Translations under genes and position numbers: made by a program
Source: CAZMXI01 sp964570205
GTDB lineage: Bacteria; Planctomycetota; Phycisphaerae; Tepidisphaerales; Tepidisphaeraceae
Direction: 5' to 3'
Length of the DNA: 10,042 bases
Assembly: GCA_964570205.1 (NCBI GenBank)
Contig: CAZMXI010000176.1
Location: forward strand, 1 to 10,042
Shown here: piece by piece, positions 1-7,147 of the stretch
How positions within the stretch are numbered: the first letter of the stretch is position 1
Layout: the number at the start of each line of letters is the position of its first letter
The notes under the pieces: generated by a model
Seen by the model: only the letters and a program-made list of their open reading frames with translations
What the model was told of the DNA's origin: nothing
The model's database searches: none

Positions 1-56
1 GAGGCGTTCTGGCAACCTCTTGCTGTGAGCGTACCAACATCATGAACCGGACCCGA

Positions 57-73
57 CCCAGACAACAACTGGG
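57..73 (-). terminator. Weak hairpin just after the reductase stop codon
   Basis: Read on the minus strand, the sequence starting 3 nt after the nirA stop codon can form a stem CCCAG / CTGGG around a 7-nt loop, extendable by a G-T wobble and one more G-C pair to 7 bp. There is no T-tract after it, so it is at best a weak or factor-assisted terminator. The rest of 1-75 shows no gene. Confidence 0.25.
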
Positions 74-75
74 CC

Positions 76-1749
76 TCAACGCGCCGCGGCCGTGTGCCTG
101 GCGCGTTCCGGCGGCGGTGTCCACTCCGGAATGGATGCCCACTGTCGAAGCTGCTGCACGTCGTGTCGGGCGACGAACGCGCCAAAGGGCTCGGGCTCGC
201 CATCAAAATCGATGCGGTGGTGCATATAGTTCCGCACCAGCGCCGTAATCACGTTCTGCACCAGGGCGCCCGGAACCTTGCGGAACAATTCCTGCCCGAA
301 CTCGGCCTCCTCGCCAAGCTGCCCCCCCACAGTCATGTTGAACCCATCCACCTTGCTCTTGTCGGGCATGACGACGGGGATGCCGGTCAGCCCGATGTCG
401 GCGATCTGGTACTGCGCGCAGGAATTCGGGCACCCGCTCACCGAGATCATGATCGGCGAGTCCAGCCCGACCTCACGCTCCAGGTGCTCCAGAATCCCCT
501 TCGCCCGCTCCTTGGTCTCCACCACCGCCAGATTGCAGAACTGCGTCCCCGTGCAGCTCACCAGCGAGTGCCGCCACAGGGCGCTGCGCACCGGCAGGCC
601 GATACGGTCCAGCTCCCGGCTGAGTTCATCGATGTTGTGCTGCGGGATATTCACCAGCAGCGCGTTCTGCTTCTGCGACAGCCGGATCTGCCCTTGGCCT
701 TGGGCGCCAAAACGCTCAACCAGCTCGCCCACCGCGATCATCTGGTCGCCGGTCCATCGGCCCCTCGGCACGGCCATACCCACGTAATACAACCCGTTGT
801 TCAGCTCGCCAACGCCCATGTGGTCGGTATGCAGCGCCCCGCGCGGGTTGATGACCGAGTCATCATGCTCCAACGCCCGGCCGATTCGCCTCTCCAGCTC
901 ATCGCGAAACCACTCCCATCCCTTATCGGCCACGAGAAACTTCAGCCTTGCCTTGCCTCGCTTATACCGCAGCTCATCGGCATCTCGGAAGAGCTCCGCC
1001 ACCCCGCGGAATATCGCGGGCACCTGCTCGTCGATCTTTGACTCGGGCACAAACACCCTCAGCCCCTGGGCATAGTGGGGCGTGGAGGACAAACCGCCAC
1101 CCACCGCCACGCCCAGACCCCGCCGCTCGCCCCGCTCGCTCTGACGCACCACGCCGAAAACACCCAGGTCGTTGATCTGCGGCTGGTGGCAATGCAGCGG
1201 ACATGCCGCCAGTGATGGCTTGAACTTCCGCGGCAGGTTCGAAAACTCCTTGCCGGCATTCTTGAAGAAATCCGACATCCGCTGCACCAGGTCGCCCAGC
1301 GGCACAATCTCGTTCCGGATCAGCCCATCCAGCGGACAGCTCGTGATGTTCCGGGGCGTATCGCCGCACGCGAAGTGCGTATAGAGCCCGACTTTGTTGT
1401 AGATTCGGTCGAGCGCATCGGGAAAATCCTCAATGCCCATCCAGTGAAGCTGGATATCCTGCCGAGTGGTGATGTCGCCAAACCCCCGGCCGTACTGATT
1501 GGCCAGCAGCCCGATCTCCCGAAGCTGCCCCGGCGATAATCTCCCCCCGGGCAGCTTGATCCGCCACATAAAATGCCCCTCGTTGGGCTTCTGCTGGTAA
1601 ATCCCATACCAGCGCATCCGCGCAAAGTCGGCCTCCGGAATGCTCGCATAGCCGGCCTGGGCATACCGTAAGATGTCATCCCACACGTCCAAGCCATCTT
1701 TCGCACGCTTGACGTGCTCGTTCTGGGTCATCGAGGGGTCGAAGTTCAT
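76..1749 (-). CDS. nirA: Ferredoxin-dependent nitrite/sulfite reductase (NirA/SirA family)
   Basis: This protein of 557 residues should carry out the six-electron reduction of nitrite to ammonia or sulfite to sulfide in the cytoplasm, using siroheme coupled to a [4Fe-4S] cluster and ferredoxin as donor. The four cluster ligands are visible as CTGTQFC (C399, C405) and GCPNSC (C440, C444). The fold's internal two-fold repeat is present: an early half with RQDIQLHW and ACGDTPRNITSCP (residues 96-140), and a late half with GQGQIRLSQKQN (351-362) leading to the cluster motif. Length is normal for the family. I chose the ATG at 1749 because GGAGAG lies 5 nt upstream and the conserved region begins soon after it; an in-frame ATG at 1806 would add 19 residues (MFLLDRVSLG...) with a weaker AGGAA. 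The gene stands alone and divergent from the glycosyltransferase unit. Nitrite versus sulfite cannot be decided from motifs or context; the symbol is by family. Confidence 0.93.
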   Translation of the reverse strand: MNFDPSMTQNEHVKRAKDGLDVWDDILRYAQAGYASIPEADFARMRWYGIYQQKPNEGHFMWRIKLPGGRLSPGQLREIGLLANQYGRGFGDITTRQDIQLHWMGIEDFPDALDRIYNKVGLYTHFACGDTPRNITSCPLDGLIRNEIVPLGDLVQRMSDFFKNAGKEFSNLPRKFKPSLAACPLHCHQPQINDLGVFGVVRQSERGERRGLGVAVGGGLSSTPHYAQGLRVFVPESKIDEQVPAIFRGVAELFRDADELRYKRGKARLKFLVADKGWEWFRDELERRIGRALEHDDSVINPRGALHTDHMGVGELNNGLYYVGMAVPRGRWTGDQMIAVGELVERFGAQGQGQIRLSQKQNALLVNIPQHNIDELSRELDRIGLPVRSALWRHSLVSCTGTQFCNLAVVETKERAKGILEHLEREVGLDSPIMISVSGCPNSCAQYQIADIGLTGIPVVMPDKSKVDGFNMTVGGQLGEEAEFGQELFRKVPGALVQNVITALVRNYMHHRIDFDGEPEPFGAFVARHDVQQLRQWASIPEWTPPPERARHTAAAR

Positions 1750-1815
1750 GCAGACTCTCCGTGACCGAACTATAGCGCCAAGCGAAACTCGGTCAAGAAG
1801 AAACATGATTATTTC

Positions 1816-1829
1816 CTATAGGCATATAG
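1816..1829. promoter_or_regulatory. Candidate operator, inverted repeat CTATA-N4-TATAG
   Basis: The sequence CTATAGGCATATAG is a perfect 5-bp inverted repeat with a 4-nt centre, lying 67-80 nt upstream of the chosen reductase start. It also embeds the palindrome CCTATAGG (1815-1822). If transcription begins near 1841 as the TATAAT box suggests, this site sits 10-25 nt downstream of the start point, a common place for a repressor. Flanking TTCC and GGCA recall the half-sites reported for Rrf2/CymR-type sulfur regulators, but that is only a loose resemblance from memory. Confidence 0.35.
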
Positions 1830-1839
1830 TTGTTTATAT

Positions 1840-1858
1840 TAAGCCTTATTATAGCTTA
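1840..1858 (-). promoter_or_regulatory. Candidate reductase promoter: TATAAT inside a TAAGC-N9-GCTTA repeat
   Basis: On the minus strand a consensus -10 box TATAAT occupies 1853-1848. It is framed by a perfect 5-bp inverted repeat, TAAGC (1840-1844) and GCTTA (1854-1858), so a protein bound to the two arms would cover the -10 element. The hexamer at -35 distance (CAAGAT, 1876-1871, 17-nt spacer) matches the sigma-70 consensus poorly, which would fit a promoter that needs an activator. The function is inferred from position and symmetry only. Confidence 0.4.
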
Positions 1859-2023
1859 TCTTATGATCTCATCTTGCTTCGGACCCAAACAGCGTGAGGG
1901 GCGGATGCCGCAGCGGCGGTGTGATTGGGTGCGAGGAGCGCATGGATCGGCTCTTCCGTTCAGCTATGCACGCATCAGGACGCGGAGCGCAGCGCCGCAC
2001 TGGCAACGCTCAATTGAGTTGCG

Positions 2024-2029
2024 TACACT
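2024..2029 (+). promoter_or_regulatory. Candidate -10 box (TACACT) for a leaderless glycosyltransferase mRNA
   Basis: TACACT ends 9 nt before the ATG at 2039. Transcription from such a box would begin at or within a few bases of the start codon, leaving no 5' leader. This agrees with the absence of any Shine-Dalgarno in the CGCCCCCGC preceding the ATG. The -35 position (TGGCAA, 2001-2006, 17-nt spacer) is a weak match. Confidence 0.35.
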
Positions 2030-2038
2030 CGCCCCCGC

Positions 2039-3775
2039 ATGATCGGGCTGTTGGGCTACCTGGCTTTTCCCGGTTACCTGGAGCTTCAGTGGATCGCGAC
2101 GGTCCTCGTGGTTCTCGCCTGCGCCTGGCCGGCCCGCCGGGGCAGGCTCCGCCGCACGCGCCTCATGCTCGCACGGCTTGCCAGGCATCGCTTCCTAGTC
2201 ATCTCGCTGGTCTTTGTCTTCTCCCTGGCGATCACGGCCGCCCTGGCGGCCCGCCGCGGCATCCCGCGCCCTTACGTGCACGATGAATTCAGCTACCTGC
2301 TCGCGGCCGACACCTTCGCCCATGGCCGCCTGACCAACCCCACCCCGCCCGCTTGGGAGCATTTCGAGTCCATGCACATCCTGCTGCGGCCGAGCTATAT
2401 GTCCAAGTACCCCCCGGGCCAGGGGCTGTTCCTGGCCTTGGGACAGGTCGCGTTCGGCCATCCGATCTGGGGCGCGTGGATCAGCACCGCCCTGGCCGCC
2501 GCGGCCGTCTGCTGGATGTTCTATGGCTTGATGCCGCCTCAATGGGCGCTGTTGGGCGGGCTCATGACGGCCATGCACCCGCAACTGCTGGAATGGGGCC
2601 AGCGCTACTGGGGCGGCTCGGTGGCGGTGCTCGGCGGCACCCTTTTCTTTGGCGGGTTCACCCGGATCGTTTCGCAGCGGATTGGCCGATGGAGCAGTTC
2701 GGGCACATTGCCCGCCCGCGTTTCCCCCGTCAGCGCATCGATCGCCATGGCTTTCGGCGCGCTTATCATGGCCAACTCCCGGCCATTTGAAGGCCTGCTA
2801 TTCGCCGCCCTGGCCGGCGTCTGGATGCTGATTTGGATGTTGGGACACAAAGCCCCCCCGCTGCCGATCCTCTTCCGCCGGGTCATCCTGCCCGCGGGTC
2901 TGGTCGTCCTGCTCGGGGCATCCTGGATGGGCTATTACAACCACCGCATCACCGGCATACCCTGGCGCCTGCCCTACGCCGAGCACCAGGCGCAATACGG
3001 CGTCGTGCCGCTGTTCATCTTCCAGCCGAAGAATCCTCAACCGCAATACAACCACCAGGAACTAGATATCTTCTGCGTGCGCGAGTCAGGCTATTGGCAC
3101 GATCGTCGCGGCAAGCCCGGGGAGATGTGGCGGGAGGCCTGCAAGAACGTCGTCCGGCTCTACGAAGGGTGCCTGGGTAATGTGGCGGTCCTTGCCGTAC
3201 CCCTGCTTATCCTGCCCTGGATCATCACCCGGGACCAGCGCTATCGGGCGATGGTGCTCATCCTCATCGCGTTCACGCTGGGCCTGCTGGCCGAGACCTT
3301 CATGTATCCGCACTACGCCGCTCCTATTACCGGCCTGGTGGCGGCCATCACCGTCATCTCGGTCCGGTGGATCTGGCGGCTGGGTCGGGTCGGTGCACTC
3401 CTGGCCCGCTCGACCCTGGCGGTGTACTTCCTCTGGGCAACGTTGTGGTGGCTGGGGTTCTTCTTCTGGCGACCGGAGTTGAACAAGTACTACTGGGCCA
3501 GGGAGCGCCTCCAGAACAGCCTGGTCCAGCAAGGCGGCAAGCACCTGGTGGTGGTGCGCTATGGGCCGCACAATGTTCACCAGGAATGGGTGTACAATGG
3601 TGCGGATTTGGCCAGCGCGCCAATCATCTGGGCCAGGCACATGGACACCGAGCGCAACCAGCATTTGCTGAAGGCCTTTGCCGACCGCAAGGCCTGGCTG
3701 GCGACGATCACGGCCGAACCGCTGCCGGGCAACCCCGATCACGAGCGCGTTGAATTGCAGCCGTATCCCCAGTAG
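2039..3775 (+). CDS. GT-C fold integral-membrane glycosyltransferase (GT39/PMT_2-like)
   Basis: A 578-residue inner-membrane protein that probably transfers a sugar from a polyprenyl-phosphate donor to an acceptor on the outer face of the membrane. It has roughly ten or more hydrophobic segments (for example near 12-30, 51-70, 145-163, 193-210, 233-268, 280-298, 379-396, 403-445 and 455-477). GT-C signatures are visible: the acidic pair after the first membrane helices in YVHDEFSYL (D82, E83), the SKYPPGQGL loop (122-130), and MYPHYAAPI (422-430). A soluble tail of about 100 residues follows the last helix. The ATG at 2039 is the first possible ATG start, because an in-frame stop lies at 2015-2017; no ribosome-binding site is seen. 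It heads a likely operon with the GT2 gene 15 nt downstream. The exact sugar and acceptor are unknown. Confidence 0.85.
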   Translation: MIGLLGYLAFPGYLELQWIATVLVVLACAWPARRGRLRRTRLMLARLARHRFLVISLVFVFSLAITAALAARRGIPRPYVHDEFSYLLAADTFAHGRLTNPTPPAWEHFESMHILLRPSYMSKYPPGQGLFLALGQVAFGHPIWGAWISTALAAAAVCWMFYGLMPPQWALLGGLMTAMHPQLLEWGQRYWGGSVAVLGGTLFFGGFTRIVSQRIGRWSSSGTLPARVSPVSASIAMAFGALIMANSRPFEGLLFAALAGVWMLIWMLGHKAPPLPILFRRVILPAGLVVLLGASWMGYYNHRITGIPWRLPYAEHQAQYGVVPLFIFQPKNPQPQYNHQELDIFCVRESGYWHDRRGKPGEMWREACKNVVRLYEGCLGNVAVLAVPLLILPWIITRDQRYRAMVLILIAFTLGLLAETFMYPHYAAPITGLVAAITVISVRWIWRLGRVGALLARSTLAVYFLWATLWWLGFFFWRPELNKYYWARERLQNSLVQQGGKHLVVVRYGPHNVHQEWVYNGADLASAPIIWARHMDTERNQHLLKAFADRKAWLATITAEPLPGNPDHERVELQPYPQ

Positions 3776-3790
3776 AACCATCCGCCATTC

Positions 3791-5002
3791 ATGATTCAGA
3801 ATCAGGACCAAGTTGCCAACGCCCCTCCTTCGACCACCGAGGCGGAAGGGATCGAACTCTCGATCGTCATGCCGTGCCTGAACGAGGCGGACACGCTGGA
3901 AACGTGCATCCGCAAGGCACTGAAGGCATTGCACGAACACAATGTCGCCGGCGAAGTCATAGTGGCCGACAATGGATCGACCGATGGTTCCATCGAGATC
4001 GCCCAACGGTGCGGGGCGAGAGTAATCCCTGTTAATGCCAAAGGTTATGGCAGTGCTCTAATGGGGGGAATCGCCGCCGCACGCGGGCAGTACATTCTGA
4101 TGGGCGATGCCGATGACAGCTACGACTTCCTGGATATCTTCAAGTTCCTCCAGAAGTTGCGAGAAGGCTATGACCTCGTGCAGGGCTGCCGTCTGCCCGG
4201 TGGCGGCGGCACGGTAATGCCCGGTGCCATGCCCTTCCTGCATCGCTGGTGGGGCAACCCGATGTTCTCAGCGCTCTCCCGGTGGTGGTTCCGGGCGCCG
4301 ATTCACGATGTTTATTGTGGCATGCGAGGCTTCCGCCGGGATTTCTACGACCGGCTGGATCAGCGCTGCACCGGAATGGAATTCGCGACCGAGATGATCA
4401 TCAAGGCCAGCCTGTACAAGGTGCGGGTGGCCGAGGTGCCGATTTCGCTGCATCCCGACGGCCGAAAGGCGCATGCACCGCATTTGAAGACGTTCCGGGA
4501 TGGCTGGCGCACGCTCCGGTTCTTCCTGATGTACAGCCCAAGGTGGCTGTTCCTGGTGCCGGGGCTCCTGCTGATTCTGGCCGGGCTGGCGGGCTATGCC
4601 GTTGCAATGCCAGGATTTACGTTATTCGGAGTGACGTTCGACGCCCACACGCTGCTGTTCGCAACGCTCGCGATTCTCTGCGGGTATCAATCGATCCTGT
4701 TCGCGGTTTTCACCAAGACGTTCGCCATCAGCGAGGGTTTAATGCCGCCGGATGAACGGCTGGACCGGTTCTTCCGCATCTTGAACATGGAGCGCAGTCT
4801 GATTCTCGGCGCTGGGGCCTTGCTGATCGGCACAGCGCTGTTGCTCGGGGCAGTCAACCAATGGCGGCTGGTGGATTTCGGCCGCCTGGACTACTCCCAT
4901 ACCATGCGATGGGTGGTGCCTGGAGCAACCCTGACCGCACTGGGATTCCAGACAATCCTCTCCAGCTTCTTTGTCAGCATCCTCGGGATGCGGCGCAAAT
5001 GA
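3791..5002 (+). CDS. Family 2 glycosyltransferase with C-terminal membrane domain (DPM1-like)
   Basis: A 403-residue enzyme expected to move a sugar from a nucleotide-sugar to a polyprenyl phosphate at the cytoplasmic face of the membrane. Residues about 22-240 form the GT-A domain: the nucleotide-binding start SIVMPCLNEAD (24-34), ADNGSTDGS (59-67), the metal-binding DxD in GDADDSYDF (D106, D108), and CGMRGFRRD (176-184). The conserved linker HLKTFRDGWRTLRF (231-244) leads to about four membrane helices (near 252-273, 285-308, 336-355 and 375-397), an architecture known for lipid-carrier glycosyltransferases. The start codon has no clear Shine-Dalgarno, and translation may depend on the gene 15 nt upstream. 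Its stop codon overlaps the start of the methyltransferase. It likely supplies the lipid-linked sugar used by the GT-C enzyme encoded before it; that link is inference. Confidence 0.9.
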   Translation: MIQNQDQVANAPPSTTEAEGIELSIVMPCLNEADTLETCIRKALKALHEHNVAGEVIVADNGSTDGSIEIAQRCGARVIPVNAKGYGSALMGGIAAARGQYILMGDADDSYDFLDIFKFLQKLREGYDLVQGCRLPGGGGTVMPGAMPFLHRWWGNPMFSALSRWWFRAPIHDVYCGMRGFRRDFYDRLDQRCTGMEFATEMIIKASLYKVRVAEVPISLHPDGRKAHAPHLKTFRDGWRTLRFFLMYSPRWLFLVPGLLLILAGLAGYAVAMPGFTLFGVTFDAHTLLFATLAILCGYQSILFAVFTKTFAISEGLMPPDERLDRFFRILNMERSLILGAGALLIGTALLLGAVNQWRLVDFGRLDYSHTMRWVVPGATLTALGFQTILSSFFVSILGMRRK

Positions 5003-5601
5003 GCCTGATCGAGCATGTCCACGGCGGCTACGTCCACACGCGACGGGTGCGTGTTCTGGCCGAGCATCTCTGCCGGGTGCTGCCGGAGCAGGCCACGGTG
5101 CTGGATATCGGCTGCGGCGACGGGCTGCTGTCGCGGCAAGTGCAAGACCGGCGGCCAGACCTGCGGATCAGCGGCATCGACGTGCTGGTGAGAGAGCGAA
5201 CCCATATTCCGGTCGCTCCGTTTGACGGACAGCGGATTCCCTTGGCCGATGGCGTCGTTGACGTGGCGATGTTTGTCGATGTGCTGCACCACACGTCCGA
5301 CCCGATGGTGCTCCTGCGCGAGGCCAGGCGCATCGCGCGGCGCGCCGTGGTGATCAAGGACCACACAATGGAAGGCTTCCTGGCCGGCCCAACGCTGCGC
5401 TTCATGGACTGGGTCGGCAACGCCCGGCACGGGGTGGTCCTGCCGTACAACTACTGGAAGCGGCAGCAGTGGTGGGATGCGTTTGAGTCGCTGGGCTTTC
5501 GGGTGGAGTTGTGGGAAAGAGCGCTGGGCCTGTACGCATTTCCAGGGAGCCTGTTTTTTGGCCGATCGTTGCACTTTCTGGCGTTATGCCAGACTTCTTA
5601 A
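4999..5601 (+). CDS. Class I SAM-dependent methyltransferase (Methyltransf_11-like)
   Basis: A soluble 200-residue protein with the Rossmann-type SAM-binding glycine motif VLDIGCGDG (34-42), an acidic residue after the second strand (GIDV, 59-62), and the motif-IV-like VDVLHHTSDP (93-102), which is typical of small-molecule and lipid methyltransferases. The start is set by the ATGA overlap with the glycosyltransferase stop codon, which points to translational coupling; an earlier in-frame ATG at 4861 would lie deep inside the upstream gene and is rejected. Family members in glycan loci modify sugars, lipid carriers or quinones; the substrate here is unknown, but the tight coupling suggests the same glycan or lipid pathway. 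It ends the three-gene unit; no terminator is evident after it. Confidence 0.88.
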   Translation: MSLIEHVHGGYVHTRRVRVLAEHLCRVLPEQATVLDIGCGDGLLSRQVQDRRPDLRISGIDVLVRERTHIPVAPFDGQRIPLADGVVDVAMFVDVLHHTSDPMVLLREARRIARRAVVIKDHTMEGFLAGPTLRFMDWVGNARHGVVLPYNYWKRQQWWDAFESLGFRVELWERALGLYAFPGSLFFGRSLHFLALCQTS

Positions 5602-5623
5602 CGCGATGCGTGTGTCCGGCTTA

Positions 5624-5636
5624 ATTCAACCTGAAT
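5624..5636. promoter_or_regulatory. Inverted repeat ATTCA-N3-TGAAT upstream of the porin
   Basis: A perfect 5-bp inverted repeat with a 3-nt centre lies 88-100 nt before the porin start, in the 122-nt gap after the methyltransferase. It could be an operator or chance. I find no convincing -35/-10 pair in this gap (TTGACG at 5661 has no matching -10) and no sequence close to a PhoB box. Confidence 0.2.
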
Positions 5637-5714
5637 ATCGGTTATGAAACTGATCGCGAGTTGACGTGTGTTGGTCTCGTTGCAAAGGGCCGCGGAACGG
5701 CCACTTTCAGGAAA

Positions 5715-5718
5715 GGAG
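5715..5718 (+). promoter_or_regulatory. Strong ribosome-binding site that fixes the porin start
   Basis: GGAG within AGGAAAGGAGAA sits 5 nt before the ATG at 5724. It is the best Shine-Dalgarno in the window and rules out the in-frame TTG at 5661, which would put 21 charged residues ahead of the signal peptide. Confidence 0.8.
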
Positions 5719-5723
5719 AACGT

Positions 5724-7121
5724 ATGATGAACCCCAGGAGTCGCATTCTGGCGGCTGTCGCAGGGGTGTTGTCGCTCGGTGCGGCGGCGGCCTGGGCCGA
5801 AACGCCGCAGGATGCTCGCATTCGTGAGCTGGAAGCGAAAGTCGCGGCGTTGGAAGCCAAGCAGAACGCTGCCAGCCAGGATCTGGCAAGCACGATTGAG
5901 GCGGTTCTGCGCGACGCCCAGAACCGCAGCCAGTTGCTGGCGGATGGCGGCGGCGTCACCGCCGGCTACAAGAACGGCTTCTTCATTCAGTCCGAGGATG
6001 GCTCGTTCCTGCTTCGGCCAGGCTTGCAGTTCCAGTTCCGCAGCATCACGAACTTCCGGACAGACACCGGCGGATCGGACGAGGACACCCTTGAAAACGG
6101 TTTCGAGATTCGGCGCATGAAGCTGGCTTTCACGGGCAACCTGTTCAGCAAGGACCTGGCCTATGCATTCCAGTGGGCCCACAACCGCGACACCGGCAAC
6201 GGGCTGGAGCTGGAAGACGCCTGGGTGCGTTACAAATTCGCGGATGACTGGTTCGTCCGCGCCGGTCAGTTCAAGAGCCCGATCTATCATGAAGAGCTGA
6301 ACAGTTCGAAGTATCAGCTTGCGGTGGATCGCTCGCTGGCGAATGAGCTGATCGGCGGCGGGTTCACCGATTACACCCAGGGTGTGAGCCTGATCTACGG
6401 CGGCAACGCCAAGGACAACCCGATCTCGGCCGAGATGGCGTTCACCGACGGATTCAACCAGGACAACACGGACTTCCGTGATCGCGGCGTGGCCTTCAAC
6501 AACGATGAGCCGGCGTTCAATGTGCTGGGCAGCGTCGGGCGAAAGACCATTGACTTCGGCGTGGACGGGCGTGTGGAGTGGCTGGTTACCGGCGACTGGG
6601 GCGCATACAAGGATTTCAGCGCCCGCGGCAACACGGCCGACCTGTTCGTGCTGGGCGCCGGCGCCGGCTGGAACCAGGCGGGCGATGGCAACATCCTCGT
6701 CGGAACGGTGGACGCCCAGTATGAGACCGGCCCATGGACGTTCTATGGCGCGGTCCTGTTCCAGCAGCTTGATGAAGGGCTGGTGGAAGACGTTGACGGG
6801 GACGCGCAGAACTGGGGCGGCGTTGCCCAGGCCGGCTACATGCTCAACAAGAGCTGGGAGGCTTTCGGGCGGTACAGCATGGTGGTGGCCGACGAGGAAC
6901 TCGCGGTCGGTAACGGCGAGGACACGTTCCACGAGATCACGGTGGGCCTGAACTACTACATGGGCCGCGACGGCTCGTGGGGCCACGCAGCGAAGTTCAC
7001 CATCGACCTGATGTTCCTGCCCAATGGCGCTCCGGCCGCCAACAGCGGCATCGGCATTCTAGATGCCAACGGCGGCGAGCACGAGTGGATTCTGCGCGGG
7101 CAGTTCCAGTTGCTGATCTAG
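5724..7121 (+). CDS. Outer-membrane porin, phosphate-selective porin O/P family
   Basis: A 465-residue exported protein expected to form a beta-barrel channel in the outer membrane, usually for anions such as phosphate or polyphosphate in this family. Residues 1-25 are a signal peptide (positive MMNPRSR, hydrophobic AAVAGVLSLGAAA, cleavage after AWA). Residues about 31-70 form a short coiled coil (IRELEAKVAALEAKQ), commonly seen in porins that trimerise or touch the cell wall. The barrel begins near 85 and carries family-like strands: FEIRRMKLAFTGNLF (127-141), LELEDAWVRYKF (161-172) and GQFKSPIYHEEL (181-192). Alternating aromatic strands continue to the C-terminal RGQFQLLI, which ends in Ile rather than the proteobacterial Phe. 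The gene is followed by a strong hairpin, so it is probably transcribed alone. Substrate specificity is not shown by the sequence. Confidence 0.88.
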   Translation: MMNPRSRILAAVAGVLSLGAAAAWAETPQDARIRELEAKVAALEAKQNAASQDLASTIEAVLRDAQNRSQLLADGGGVTAGYKNGFFIQSEDGSFLLRPGLQFQFRSITNFRTDTGGSDEDTLENGFEIRRMKLAFTGNLFSKDLAYAFQWAHNRDTGNGLELEDAWVRYKFADDWFVRAGQFKSPIYHEELNSSKYQLAVDRSLANELIGGGFTDYTQGVSLIYGGNAKDNPISAEMAFTDGFNQDNTDFRDRGVAFNNDEPAFNVLGSVGRKTIDFGVDGRVEWLVTGDWGAYKDFSARGNTADLFVLGAGAGWNQAGDGNILVGTVDAQYETGPWTFYGAVLFQQLDEGLVEDVDGDAQNWGGVAQAGYMLNKSWEAFGRYSMVVADEELAVGNGEDTFHEITVGLNYYMGRDGSWGHAAKFTIDLMFLPNGAPAANSGIGILDANGGEHEWILRGQFQLLI

Positions 7122-7147
7122 TTTCCTGATCGCCCTTTTGCCAATCA

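Larger units (their letters stand above)
1750..2038. other. Divergent intergenic control region with AT-rich island
   Basis: This 289-nt gap separates the reductase from the glycosyltransferase gene. Positions about 1804-1880 are strongly AT-rich, in sharp contrast to the GC-rich genes around it, and contain the likely minus-strand promoter and two inverted repeats described separately. The remainder (1880-2038) is GC-rich again. Short open frames here have no family resemblance or ribosome-binding site and I do not call them genes. Confidence 0.6.

Noticed and set aside
94..1041. A 315-codon plus-strand open frame opposite the reductase
   Set aside because: The minus strand carries all four siroheme/[4Fe-4S] cysteines in context; the plus frame has no motifs.
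1894..2286. A 130-codon plus-strand frame starting in the divergent intergenic region
   Set aside because: It runs out of frame into the GT-C gene, has low-complexity Arg/Pro-rich sequence and no ribosome-binding site.
3086..4006. A 306-codon minus-strand open frame across the junction of the two glycosyltransferase genes
   Set aside because: It spans two well-supported plus-strand genes, and its His/Arg/Gln-rich translation resembles other shadows in this window.
4861..4998. Extending the methyltransferase upstream to an earlier in-frame ATG
   Set aside because: The added 46 residues would be read entirely within the glycosyltransferase gene and show no methyltransferase character; the ATGA overlap start at 4999 is better supported.
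5661..5689. TTGACG at 5661 as a porin -35 box
   Set aside because: At 17 nt downstream the sequence is AAAGGG, and nearby offsets give no TANNNT-like -10, so the hexamer alone is not enough to call a promoter.
5598..6986. A 462-codon minus-strand open frame opposite the porin
   Set aside because: The sense strand encodes a clear porin with signal peptide and ribosome-binding site. The antisense translation shows no family features and has no plausible ribosome-binding site.
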